Positions 10,898 to 19,383 of a stretch of DNA of 64,000 nucleotides are shown here, one piece after another. The first letter of the stretch is position 1, and each line of letters begins with the position of its first letter. The DNA is from Pseudoalteromonas sp. 3D05. Its GTDB lineage: Bacteria; Pseudomonadota; Gammaproteobacteria; Enterobacterales; Alteromonadaceae. The stretch is taken from positions 75,682 to 139,681 of the forward strand of contig NZ_PDUS01000004.1 in assembly GCF_002723455.1 (NCBI RefSeq), read 5' to 3'. The notes below the pieces were generated by a model. It was not told the origin of the DNA. It saw only the letters and a list, made by a program, of their open reading frames with translations, and ran no database searches. A program made the position numbers and the translations under genes.

Positions 10898-12232
10898 ATG
10901 GCCATAACTTCAAAGCAGCAAACGATTTATACCGTCTCCAGGCTAAATCGAGAAATAAGAACAGTGCTCGAGCAAGGATTTGCGTCGTTAATTTTAACGG
11001 GGGAGATCTCAAATTTTATAACTCCCGCATCAGGTCATTGGTATTTCACTTTAAAAGATGACCGTGCTCAAGTAAAAGCCGCGATGTGGCGCGGTAATAA
11101 TCGTAACCAACGTTATCGTCCTGGAAATGGCGCACAAGTGACTGTGCGAGCACGGGTCTCTTTGTACGAGCCCCGTGGTGATTATCAATTAATTGTTGAG
11201 CATATGGAAGCCGCTGGTGAAGGTCAGTTAAAACAAGAATTTGATGAATTAAAAATGCGCCTTGCAGCACAAGGGCTGTTTAGCTCTGTGCATAAAAAAC
11301 CGTTACCTAATGTTGTGCATCGGGTGGGAGTGGTAACCTCCGCTACTGGGGCTGCAATCAAAGATATATTGACGGTACTCAAGCGCCGCGCTCCACAACT
11401 TGAGGTGGTAATTTACCCTGCCATGGTGCAAGGTAAAGACGCGCATTTACAGTTAATTGATAAAATAACCCTCGCGAATATTCGTAATGAAGTCGATGTA
11501 CTCATAGTTGGCCGTGGCGGCGGCTCATTAGAAGATTTATGGTGCTTTAATCACGAGCAGCTTGCGCACGCCATTTTTGCAAGCGAACTGCCAATTATTA
11601 GTGCCGTCGGCCATGAAATCGACACCACAATCAGTGATTACGTTGCCGATATACGTGCAGCAACCCCCAGTGCAGCCGCAGAGCTTGTTAGCCCAAACAG
11701 TGCTGAGTTAACAAATCAAGTTCAGCAAATGCTTAATCGCTTAGCGAATGCATTTAAACACCAAGTGGCTGATAAACGTAGACTTGCTGTGCAGCTGGAG
11801 CATAAACTCACACTTTGCCACCCTCGCAACCAACTTACTCAGCAAGCGCAACGCTTAGATGAGCTCACTCTTGCACTGCAAAATGCCATGCAGCAACGCC
11901 TTTATCAGCAAGAGCGCCGTTTAGCTAACTTAAAGCCTCGTTTGTTACAGCGCTCCCCCGATAGAAAGCTTTCGCAAGCGGATCATCAATTGCAACAGCT
12001 GCAAGCGCGATTACAACAAGCAATGCAACAGCAGCTGGGGAGTGCTAAAAATAACCTTGCGATGCAAGCTGGTCGATTAGACTCAGTCAGCCCCTTAAAT
12101 GTGCTCGCGCGCGGGTATAGCATTACTAAATCAAAACAAGGTAAAGTGATTAAGTCGGTAACACAGGTTAACTCTGGTGATATTTTAATTACAGAGCTGG
12201 CCGATGGCACCATTGAGTCTCAGACTAACTAA
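10898..12232 (+). CDS. xseA: Exodeoxyribonuclease VII large subunit
   Basis: Catalytic subunit of ExoVII, which degrades single-stranded DNA in repair. At 444 residues it is full length. The N-terminal OB fold (about residues 10-105) includes GEISNF and HWYFTLKD; the central nuclease domain contains [11 protein letters not shown] and [10 protein letters not shown] long glutamine-rich coiled coil precedes the C-terminal LARGYSI segment. The guaB-xseA divergent arrangement is common in gammaproteobacteria. A TATGATAAAAT stretch about 35 bp upstream is a plausible -10 region. The 3' end nearly abuts a convergent gene. Confidence 0.96.
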   Translation: MAITSKQQTIYTVSRLNREIRTVLEQGFASLILTGEISNFITPASGHWYFTLKDDRAQVKAAMWRGNNRNQRYRPGNGAQVTVRARVSLYEPRGDYQLIVEHMEAAGEGQLKQEFDELKMRLAAQGLFSSVHKKPLPNVVHRVGVVTSATGAAIKDILTVLKRRAPQLEVVIYPAMVQGKDAHLQLIDKITLANIRNEVDVLIVGRGGGSLEDLWCFNHEQLAHAIFASELPIISAVGHEIDTTISDYVADIRAATPSAAAELVSPNSAELTNQVQQMLNRLANAFKHQVADKRRLAVQLEHKLTLCHPRNQLTQQAQRLDELTLALQNAMQQRLYQQERRLANLKPRLLQRSPDRKLSQADHQLQQLQARLQQAMQQQLGSAKNNLAMQAGRLDSVSPLNVLARGYSITKSKQGKVIKSVTQVNSGDILITELADGTIESQTN

Positions 12233-12235
12233 AAA

Positions 12236-12892
12236 TTACTGCTCTGTGCTGAGCAACAATTTAAAATCATCGTCACTCGATGTAGAAGTGCTGGTTTTAA
12301 ATTGTTGCCAAAACGCTTGCTTCACTAACTTATCGTTTAATTCTCGCCATTGCCTGTGATCAAACTCTTCATTGCCTTGCGGCGCGACAAGTTCAAACTT
12401 GCACACTGAGGTTTTACACTCAGCACTGACTAATTCAGGGGCAATAGTTAAGTCGGCTGTTATCAAAAAATCCTGTAAGGCAACTTCAGTGCGGTAAGCC
12501 CATTCCTCATCACGTTTTTGCTGGTCAAATTTATCAAGCAGCATTTGCTCAAAATCAGAAGGGCCTTGTAGTTGTTTTTGATAACTTTTCACTGCAGCTT
12601 TTTGTGTTGCAAGCTCACGCTTTAAAGCAACAACTTGCAGCTGTAATTGCTCTGTAACGTTAGCATTATCATTATTACTATTAATTTCAGTTTGCTGTAC
12701 AGATTTTTCAGTATCAGCCAACGCAACTGTTTGGGTGGGTTCTGACCTATTTAATGATGCTTTTGAAATTGATTGAATATGTTTTTTCTCAATGCTTTGT
12801 TCAAAAGGAGCGGTAAGCAAAAAATAGCCTGAAGCTATAATAATACCCGTAATAAAGGCGAGTAATAAAGGCAACGGGCTATTTTTTATCAT
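12236..12892 (-). CDS. Single-pass membrane protein with coiled coil, unknown function
   Basis: Not recognised as a named family. The 218-residue product has one N-terminal membrane helix (about 8-28) and a polar linker. A heptad-like coiled coil (about 80-112) follows, then a C-terminal globular part with a close cysteine pair, ECKTSVCKF. It is predicted to be anchored in the inner membrane with the bulk in the periplasm, where the cysteines could form a disulfide (inference). It starts 24 bp after cysE on the same strand and is probably cotranscribed with it, although no functional link is evident. Confidence 0.75.
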   Translation of the reverse strand: MIKNSPLPLLLAFITGIIIASGYFLLTAPFEQSIEKKHIQSISKASLNRSEPTQTVALADTEKSVQQTEINSNNDNANVTEQLQLQVVALKRELATQKAAVKSYQKQLQGPSDFEQMLLDKFDQQKRDEEWAYRTEVALQDFLITADLTIAPELVSAECKTSVCKFELVAPQGNEEFDHRQWRELNDKLVKQAFWQQFKTSTSTSSDDDFKLLLSTEQ

Positions 12893-12916
12893 TACGCGGT
12901 AATTCCTTTACGGCAT

Positions 12917-13732
12917 TTATAACATAGCACTAGTGTGCGATTCGTTCACAGGCTCTGCTTCTAAAAAGTTTTGATTCATGCTTTCTGCTGGACAGGGACA
13001 GTTTGGCTGACCAACTATTTTAGCAGGAACCCCGACAGCAGTGGTATGCGGCGGTACCGGGCTTAGTACAACTGAGCCTGCACCAATTCTAGCCCCTTCA
13101 CCGACTTCTATGTTGCCAAGTACTTTTGCTCCAGCACCAATTAAAACGCCAGCGCGAATTTTGGGGTGGCGGTCACCTTTTTCGTTACCAGTACCACCCA
13201 GCGTGACAGATTGCAGAATGGATACGTTGTCTTCGATTACCGCCGTTTCCCCTATTACTATGCCAGTTGCATGGTCAAACATAATACCATGACCGACTTT
13301 ACAAGCAGGATGGATATCAACGCCAAATACTTCTGAGGTACGGCTTTGAATAAACCGCGCGAGTTCTTTGCGGTTTTGACGCCAGAGGCAATGGGCAAGT
13401 CTATGTGCTTGTATTGCATGAAAACCCTTTAAATTTAAAATGACTGTTAAGTAAGTATCGGCAGCTGGGTCACGATCTTTAACTGCTTTTATGTCATTTG
13501 CAACGTGGGTCAACATTCGGTCACAATCAACAAAGGCTTGGTCAAATAGTTCTCTAATGGTGAATGCTGATACAACCGCATCAGCTAATTTATTAGCCAC
13601 AATAAAGCTTAACGCCGAACCTAAACATTCGTGGTTCAAAATACATGAGTAAACATGGCTTGCTAATAAAGGTTCACGCGTGACAACTTCATTTGCTTCA
13701 GAACGAAGTTGTTGCCAAATTTCATGACGCAT
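12917..13732 (-). CDS. cysE: Serine O-acetyltransferase
   Basis: Makes O-acetylserine from serine and acetyl-CoA, the first step of cysteine synthesis. At 271 residues it matches the enteric CysE class. The N-terminal helical domain is followed by left-handed beta-helix hexapeptide repeats including HPACKVGHGIMFDHATG, with the catalytic-type histidine and aspartate, then GGTGNEKGDRHP. The C-terminal tail extends past the hexapeptides. Start ATG 13732; the upstream 320 bp separate it from the divergent mini-operon. Confidence 0.96.
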   Translation of the reverse strand: MRHEIWQQLRSEANEVVTREPLLASHVYSCILNHECLGSALSFIVANKLADAVVSAFTIRELFDQAFVDCDRMLTHVANDIKAVKDRDPAADTYLTVILNLKGFHAIQAHRLAHCLWRQNRKELARFIQSRTSEVFGVDIHPACKVGHGIMFDHATGIVIGETAVIEDNVSILQSVTLGGTGNEKGDRHPKIRAGVLIGAGAKVLGNIEVGEGARIGAGSVVLSPVPPHTTAVGVPAKIVGQPNCPCPAESMNQNFLEAEPVNESHTSAML

Positions 13733-14054
13733 AGGACGGCCTTAAATAAAATATAAATGTGCTTTAGGTAAGTTTAACGGATTTAATGACTGATGTGTTA
13801 ATACTGTCATTATTTGTTCTGGCTATTAGATATAACAAAGTTAATCCCATTACTTATGAACAAACTTATCAGCACCCTATGACAAACAATAAAAAGCAAA
13901 TTAAGTATTAAAAAAATAAAATTCCATTTAATTCAGGAGTTAACAGCACATGACAGTCGTAATGTCATATGACAATATAGCCATTGGCATATAACTGACG
14001 GCGTAAATAATAAAAATAATCGCTAAATTAGCATCATCAACTCAACAAGGATAA
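13733..14054. other. Intergenic region cysE / XRE mini-operon
   Basis: AT-rich stretch of 322 bp between divergent genes with no plausible ORF. The only notable content is the cluster of TGACA/TGTCA half-sites at 13951-13974, listed separately. AAGGA at 14047-14051 is the ribosome binding site for the first gene to the right. Confidence 0.6.
13951..13974. promoter_or_regulatory. Overlapping TGACA/TGTCA palindromes, candidate operator
   Basis: TGTCATATGACA at 13963-13974 is a perfect 12-bp palindrome. It shares its left half with a second inverted pair, TGACA-N7-TGTCA at 13951-13967. The cluster lies about 80-100 bp upstream of the operon that encodes an XRE-type DNA-binding protein, so it is a candidate autoregulatory operator. 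The link is inferred from position only. Confidence 0.4.
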
Positions 14055-14465
14055 ATGATGATGAATAACGACATACTAAATACTAAAAAACTGGGTTATA
14101 AATTTTACTTTCAAGATGGCGATGATCAAATAGCCTGTTTTGGTAGCTACTTCACAGGTAAAGAAGAAGTCTATATCAATGATGAGCTTGTTAGTGAAAA
14201 ACGAAACATTAATGTAGCAAGTAAACACCAATTTGAGCTATCAGGTAATACATTTAGTGTTAAATTTGAAATGCTGAATATCTTGACCGGAAAACTTCAG
14301 TGCTCACTATTTAAAAATAAAAAGCTCGTAAAAAGCTACGAACAATCATCACTATTTAACAATCCAAAAACGTCGCTAAAAGTTCTTGCGGGCTGCTTTT
14401 TGGGTGGACTCATTGGCGGCTACTTACTCATTACAATTTTAGAGTTTTTACTGGGGAAATTTTAG
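14055..14465 (+). CDS. Hypothetical protein with C-terminal membrane helix
   Basis: Unrecognised protein of 136 residues. The first ~110 residues are soluble and beta-rich (FYFQDGDDQIACFGSYFTG...). They are followed by a glycine-rich membrane helix (LAGCFLGGLIGGYLLITILEFLL) near the C-terminus, suggesting a tail-anchored cytoplasmic domain. Three in-frame ATGs (14055, 14058, 14061) follow AAGGA at 14047-14051; spacing favours the second or third. The stop is one base before the next gene, so they are surely cotranscribed. Confidence 0.7.
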   Translation: MMMNNDILNTKKLGYKFYFQDGDDQIACFGSYFTGKEEVYINDELVSEKRNINVASKHQFELSGNTFSVKFEMLNILTGKLQCSLFKNKKLVKSYEQSSLFNNPKTSLKVLAGCFLGGLIGGYLLITILEFLLGKF

Positions 14466-14466
14466 T

Positions 14467-14787
14467 ATGCAACTTAATCCCACAACAGTGAGAACATTAA
14501 GGCAAAAGCTAGATTGGACTCAACAACAGCTCGCAGATGCCTGTGACGTGAGTTTACGAACTATTCAACGGGTAGAAAAAGAAGGCGCAGCGTCGAAAGA
14601 AACCACCATGGCCTTGTGTGCTGTATTGGAGGTTCGCCAAGGTGAATTGATACGACTTGAAGAGGTCGCAGCACCTGACTCTAAAACACAGGTTATTAAT
14701 AAACAAAAGATAACGGCGGTGATAGCAATCTCATCTTTTGCAAGCTTTGCACTTGGCATGATCACCGTATTCTTAATTATGAAATAA
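14467..14787 (+). CDS. Membrane-tethered XRE-family regulator
   Basis: Product of 106 residues. Residues 4-60 form a helix-turn-helix of the XRE/Cro type (RTLRQKLDWTQQQLADACDVSLRTIQRVEKEGAAS). A linker leads to one membrane helix (about 82-104, AVIAISSFASFALGMITVFLI). Such HTH-plus-helix proteins can bind DNA while anchored in the membrane. Middle gene of a three-gene cluster: the upstream gene stops one base before its ATG. It probably controls its own operon through the TGTCATATGACA site upstream (inference). Confidence 0.82.
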   Translation: MQLNPTTVRTLRQKLDWTQQQLADACDVSLRTIQRVEKEGAASKETTMALCAVLEVRQGELIRLEEVAAPDSKTQVINKQKITAVIAISSFASFALGMITVFLIMK

Positions 14788-14800
14788 AGGAGTTTAAGTC

Positions 14801-14896
14801 ATGACAAAACAAACGCGAGGTCATATCACTTTAGTAATTATCGTCAGCGCTATCATACTGTTTGGGTTAGGCATAAAGGTTGGCGCAATGCTATAA
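14801..14896 (+). CDS. 31-residue single-helix membrane peptide
   Basis: Short ORF starting ATG 14801, 13 bases after the XRE stop, with AAGGAG at 14786-14791 as a strong ribosome binding site. It encodes a basic N-terminus (MTKQTRGH) and one hydrophobic helix (ITLVIIVSAIILFGLGIKVG). It stops directly before a perfect terminator palindrome. Good translation signals and placement in the operon argue that it is real. Function is unknown; a small regulatory or toxin-like membrane peptide are both possible. Confidence 0.6.
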   Translation: MTKQTRGHITLVIIVSAIILFGLGIKVGAML

Positions 14897-14920
14897 AAAT
14901 GCCCCAAATTTGGGGCATTT
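14897..14920. terminator. Bidirectional terminator, perfect 24-bp palindrome
   Basis: AAATGCCCC pairs with GGGGCATTT around AAATTT, a perfect 24-bp palindrome, with A/T-rich flanks on both sides. It sits between the convergent mini-operon and the M16 protease gene and can serve both. Confidence 0.85.
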
Positions 14921-14950
14921 AATTAAACATCTTAGTTATCTAAATATTTG

Positions 14951-17836
14951 TTATTCAAATACCTTGTCTACAGCCAACACTTCAATGTTTTTCGCAGGAA
15001 TAGATAACGTGTAATCAGCGATTACTTTATCTTCAGCAACAAGCTCTGCTGGTTTTTCTGCGTTATACACCATAGGTGATGTTTGCTCAGACGCTAAGCG
15101 TTTTTTCATATCTTTACCATCGCCTGTGATAAATACATATTGAATATCGTCTGTTTGTAAGTTTTCTTTTATTACGCGATTTACATCAGCAAGGCTTAGC
15201 TTTTCAAGCTGGCTGGTTACGTATTTAACAAACGTTTCAGTGTTATAAAACTCACTATCAAGCGCATACCCTAACTGGCGGTTTTGACTTGCAACCATTT
15301 GCGGCACAAAGTTAATTAAGAAATTGCGCGTTGCCTCAAAATCTTTTTCAGTCATGCCATTTTTGATCAGTTTATCAAGTTCAAATAAAGCCGTACGTGT
15401 TGCGAAGTGTGCATCGTTATTTGAACGTAATGGGCGTAACCAAACTTGGAATATCTGCTCTGAACGACCTAAATTAGCATCCGGTTTTGTTTGGAACATA
15501 CCTCGTGGGAAGTACTCGATATACGCATAATCACCATAGTTCATACCACGTGTTTGACGAATACGTTCATACAAATATGAGTTAGAGCTACGGTGCTCAC
15601 CAAAGTACGAACGTACTAACCAAAGTGCGGTCCAGTCTTCGCTGCTGCGAATAGTATCAATTGGGAAACCAAATGAAACAGCTGTTGATTGCGCTGACTT
15701 TTCAACAATAGTGGCATGATGCCCTTTAAGTTCTGGTGCATCAGGAATTGATAAACGACTCTCCTCCCCTTTCGGTAAATCGCTTAAATCAGCAAACATG
15801 GTGGTTTTTAGAGACTCAGGTACAGCGCCAATTAGACCAACAGTTAATTTAGCCTGAGTGAACTCTTTGGCATAAAACGCTTTTACGTCATCAAGTGTTA
15901 ATGCTTCTAGATCTGACAAGTCACCATAGTTGTAACTTTCATATGGGTGATCTTGATAAAGCTTATGATAAAGCACTTCTTTACCAAGCTCTTCATCGTT
16001 TGAAGCTTTTAGGCCCGATTTAATACCGTCAATCAACTCTTTCTTTAAACGTTTAAAGTCATCCTCTCTAAAACCAGGATTAAGTAATTGCTCACTCACC
16101 AATGCGTACCACTGAGCGGCATTATCTTTATGGACACGCCCTTGCAATGAAATCATTTCTTTATCTATTTGATAACCAAAGCTGCCGGCTAATGGATACA
16201 GTGCTTTTTTGATATCATTATAACTTTTAGACTCAGAGCCACCTTGTGCAAGCATTGCAGCTGTGAGTGCAGCAACTCCTTTTTGACCTTTAGGATCAGC
16301 TGCTGCACCTGTGTGGAATAGCCAATTAACGTCAATCAATGGTGAGCTATTGGTCTTATCAAGCACATTAAAGTGGCGCTCTTTGACTGTTTGCTTGCTT
16401 GCAACTAGCGTATTTAGGTCAACTTCTTTTTCAAAACCGGCTATCTTATCAAGTGCCGACATGGTTACCGTTGTGCGGCCACTGTCAACAAAGTACTTGT
16501 TAGCAATATCTTGAATATCTTTGGCAGTAATACTATCCGCGGTTGCATAAAGTTGGTTAATCACTTCTGGATCGCGCTCAAAGTGCATATAGCTTGCAAG
16601 TGTTGATGCAATCGACTGAGATGAATCAAGGCCATTAATAAAGCTGTACTTTAAGTTAGATTTCAAATCAGCAAGCTTTTGGCTATCTACAAGCTCAGTA
16701 CGCGCTTTTGCATACGTATCATTAATTGCATCACGCGCTTTAGCTAAGTCTTCTTCGTTTTCTACTTTTACAAATACATGTAGTAAGCCCGGATCTTTTG
16801 TATCTGGGTTATAAGTAAACAATTGGCTGGCAATTTGTTTATCAACTACTAACTCTTGGTATAGCGCTGAGTTATTTGAAAAATAAAGCTGCGAGAGTAA
16901 ATCCAATGCTGCGCGGTCTTTTATTTCTGGCTGCCAAGCTGTGCCCTTGTAAGATACAAGTAACCAATGCCCAGGTAACCCTTCATTTTTCTCATGGATG
17001 TACTTAGCCGCTTGTTGCTTTGGCTCTTTTGGAATATCAGCAACATAGTCGCCTTTTTGCCAGTTACCCCAGTGTTTTTTAACCATTGCCATGGTTTCTT
17101 TTGTATCAACATCACCCACAATAACTAATGAAACATATTCAGGTTTGTAAAACTTCTCAAAGAACTCTTTACCATACGCCATTTGATCTGGCATGGCTTC
17201 AATGTCTTCGAAAAAGCCCATTGTAGTGTGTTTGTATGTGTGTTTTTCAAATGCTTCATTACGCACAGCTGAAAGTAACTTACGGATAGGGCTGGCATTA
17301 TTTTTAAGGTATTCACCTTTAACGGTTAATGCTTCAGTACGAAATTGCTCTTCTGAATATTTTAAGTTTTGGAAAATATCGGCTTCAATTTCGAGTACTT
17401 TATCAAGGTGCTGTTTCGAGAAGTTTAGGTGATAGTTAGTGTAATCATTAGTTGTATAAGCGCGGTTATCAACGCCTGAATTTTTTAAAATATCTGAATA
17501 CACGTCTTGAGGGAACTTTTCAGATCCTTTAAACATCATGTGTTCAAAAAAGTGCGCAAAACCTGTTTTACCCGCTTCTACTTCATTGCGTGAACCGACT
17601 GATACAGGGATTTGCAATGAAACAACATCTGGATAATCGGTTTTAACAATCATCACACGTAAACCGTTATCTAATTCTTCTAGTACGTAGTCTTGTGAAA
17701 AAACACGGTCGTTTGCTGTGTTTACAGAGTTTTGCTCTATTTCAACTTCTTTAACCATGGTTGTACTTTCATTGCTAGCACACCCGCTCAGTGCTAGCGT
17801 AACGGCTAGGCTCGTTGCTAATAATTTAAATTTCAT
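14951..17836 (-). CDS. M16 family zinc metallopeptidase, lipoprotein
   Basis: Insulinase/pitrilysin-type peptidase of 961 residues, with two tandem M16 halves. The N-terminus is a lipoprotein signal with lipobox ALSGC, so it is probably anchored to an envelope membrane in the periplasm. The active-site HxxEH appears as HFFEH in the first half (within GFAHFFEHMMFKG). The second half lacks it, as expected for the inactive M16 half. It shares a 260-bp divergent promoter region with the MTHFR-like gene. Likely role: degradation of periplasmic peptides; the substrate cannot be told. Confidence 0.93.
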   Translation of the reverse strand: MKFKLLATSLAVTLALSGCASNESTTMVKEVEIEQNSVNTANDRVFSQDYVLEELDNGLRVMIVKTDYPDVVSLQIPVSVGSRNEVEAGKTGFAHFFEHMMFKGSEKFPQDVYSDILKNSGVDNRAYTTNDYTNYHLNFSKQHLDKVLEIEADIFQNLKYSEEQFRTEALTVKGEYLKNNASPIRKLLSAVRNEAFEKHTYKHTTMGFFEDIEAMPDQMAYGKEFFEKFYKPEYVSLVIVGDVDTKETMAMVKKHWGNWQKGDYVADIPKEPKQQAAKYIHEKNEGLPGHWLLVSYKGTAWQPEIKDRAALDLLSQLYFSNNSALYQELVVDKQIASQLFTYNPDTKDPGLLHVFVKVENEEDLAKARDAINDTYAKARTELVDSQKLADLKSNLKYSFINGLDSSQSIASTLASYMHFERDPEVINQLYATADSITAKDIQDIANKYFVDSGRTTVTMSALDKIAGFEKEVDLNTLVASKQTVKERHFNVLDKTNSSPLIDVNWLFHTGAAADPKGQKGVAALTAAMLAQGGSESKSYNDIKKALYPLAGSFGYQIDKEMISLQGRVHKDNAAQWYALVSEQLLNPGFREDDFKRLKKELIDGIKSGLKASNDEELGKEVLYHKLYQDHPYESYNYGDLSDLEALTLDDVKAFYAKEFTQAKLTVGLIGAVPESLKTTMFADLSDLPKGEESRLSIPDAPELKGHHATIVEKSAQSTAVSFGFPIDTIRSSEDWTALWLVRSYFGEHRSSNSYLYERIRQTRGMNYGDYAYIEYFPRGMFQTKPDANLGRSEQIFQVWLRPLRSNNDAHFATRTALFELDKLIKNGMTEKDFEATRNFLINFVPQMVASQNRQLGYALDSEFYNTETFVKYVTSQLEKLSLADVNRVIKENLQTDDIQYVFITGDGKDMKKRLASEQTSPMVYNAEKPAELVAEDKVIADYTLSIPAKNIEVLAVDKVFE

Positions 17837-18026
17837 TGTTATCCCTTGTTAGTTGAATATTTTTTTAGTTATAAATATGTCTACATCACTTCGATTATGC
17901 AACAAAGTGAGGAAATATAAGACCCCTTGGCCAATGATTTATGTAAACAGTTGTGTATTTCCCGTACCTAAAACCAGAAGAAACATGAGATAAATTCATA
18001 CACATTGAGAAAGTTTCATTAAAAAA

Positions 18027-18050
18027 ATCTATCTAGACGTCTAAATGGCT
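18027..18050 (+). promoter_or_regulatory. Putative MetJ operator (tandem met boxes)
   Basis: AGACGTCT at 18035-18042 is a perfect match to the consensus met box of the methionine repressor MetJ. The adjoining 8-mers on the same register are ATCTATCT (18027-18034, 4/8) and AAATGGCT (18043-18050, 5/8). MetJ needs at least two tandem boxes, and partial neighbours beside one perfect box are typical. It lies 54 bp upstream of a methylenetetrahydrofolate-reductase-like gene, fitting methionine-responsive repression. Confidence 0.65.
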
Positions 18051-18095
18051 GCTATATTATCTGATATAGAAAGTTAATTGGCTGGAATGAGGATT

Positions 18096-19052
18096 ATGGC
18101 TTTATCATTACAAGAGAAAATTGAAGACACCAATCAGGGTGTTTACTTAATTGGCACCACACCACCGCGCATTGGTACCGATAAAGCCCAGCTTGAAACC
18201 ATTGCTCAAAAGCTATTAGGTCGTTTGCATGAAATTGAATACGACGGTGTGATTATTTATGATATTCAAGATGAAAGCAGCCGTACTGATAAGCCTCGTC
18301 CTTTTCCATTTAAACAGACTGTGGATCCAAGAGAATACAGCCACTTATTGCGTAATTTATCCGCTCAAGATGTGATCACTTATAAAAGTGTTGCACAGCG
18401 TGGCGAGGAAGAATTTAAAGCCTGGTTACATGAAACTAAGACCCAGTTTGATTTAAAAAACTTAGTACTGGTAGGCAGCCCTTCATCTGAAGGTGATATC
18501 AAGCTAAGCTTACCAAATGCCTATAAAGTTTTAGAGCAACAATCGGATGACTTCTTTTTAGGTGGCGTGACTATTGCTGAGCGCCACGCCAGTAAACGCA
18601 ACGAACACGAGCGCTTACTTGAAAAAACCGCACAAGGGTGCAAATTTTTTATCTCTCAAGCTGTTTACAATGCCCAAGCCACTATTGATTTAATCACCAG
18701 TTATGCACGCAGCTGCAAAGCACAAGTTATAAAGCCACAACGAATCATACTGACTTTTACCCCATGTGGCAGTGAAAAAACGTTAGATTTTATGCAGTGG
18801 TTAGGGATTTCTGTACCTGAGGCCACAAAATGGCGCATGCTGGATTCACATAACCCGTTGAGTGAGTCGGTGCGTATTTGTCGTGAAAACTTAGATTTGA
18901 TTTTACAAAGCTGCGCTCATTTGGATGTACCACTTGGATTAAATATTGAAAGTTTAACAAACCGTAAAGAAGAAATTGACGCATCAATTAACCTTTATCG
19001 CTTGTTAAAAGCAACGATGGAATTAAATCTAGCCGAAAAGCAAATAGCTTAG
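18096..19052 (+). CDS. Divergent methylenetetrahydrofolate reductase-like protein
   Basis: Predicted TIM-barrel flavoprotein of 318 residues related to MetF. The segment FFLGGVTIAERHASKRNEHE, followed by a lysine/cysteine region and FISQAVYN, parallels the GVAGYPEGH...FIITQLFF region of MetF. TPPRIGTD near the N-terminus stands where MetF has its EFFPP motif. It is clearly not the canonical enzyme sequence. TTG 18078 and ATG 18087 also lie in frame; ATG 18096 gives the most natural N-terminus, though its spacing to the nearest GAGGA is short. The upstream met box supports a role in one-carbon or methionine metabolism. The stop codon overlaps the first bases of a MITE-like element. Confidence 0.7.
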   Translation: MALSLQEKIEDTNQGVYLIGTTPPRIGTDKAQLETIAQKLLGRLHEIEYDGVIIYDIQDESSRTDKPRPFPFKQTVDPREYSHLLRNLSAQDVITYKSVAQRGEEEFKAWLHETKTQFDLKNLVLVGSPSSEGDIKLSLPNAYKVLEQQSDDFFLGGVTIAERHASKRNEHERLLEKTAQGCKFFISQAVYNAQATIDLITSYARSCKAQVIKPQRIILTFTPCGSEKTLDFMQWLGISVPEATKWRMLDSHNPLSESVRICRENLDLILQSCAHLDVPLGLNIESLTNRKEEIDASINLYRLLKATMELNLAEKQIA

Positions 19053-19363
19053 GGTCTATTGACCTTTACGGATTGAAATTTGTTCAAACTAGGAGCGATG
19101 TAATCGCGGCGCGAGGCTTGTAACCTAGTGGACTAAGTCAAAACCGAGCAAAGCTTGCGCGTCCTGCTAACGCCCCTTACCTACATCCATGTAGGTAACA
19201 AAGAGTAAATCGCCCCTAGGCAGAACCCGAAAGGCAGCGCCTGTTTGGCATTGATGCTGCGTTATCACCTACTTATGGGGAACAACCACACCACATAGGT
19301 GCTGCCTTGCCTAAACACCAAACAGACTGCTGTAAATTTAACCTTGAAAGGTCAACAGACCCT
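19051..19363. mobile_element. MITE-like element, copy 1 (313 bp)
   Basis: Starts AGGGTCTATTGACCTTT and ends with the inverse of AGGGTCTGTTGACCTTT, 16 of 17 terminal bases matching. The inverted termini extend weakly inward (AAATTT). It has no ORF that could be a transposase. The inner segment (CTGTTTGGCATTGATGCTGC...GCCTTGCCTAAAC) recurs at 32513-32695. An inner stem CACCTA/TAGGTG is flanked by CTGCGTTA (19257-19264) and TGCCTTGCCTA (19303-19313). It accounts for the whole gap between the MTHFR-like gene and the GGDEF gene. Confidence 0.75.
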
Positions 19364-19383
19364 AACAATGCAGCAAGCATTAC

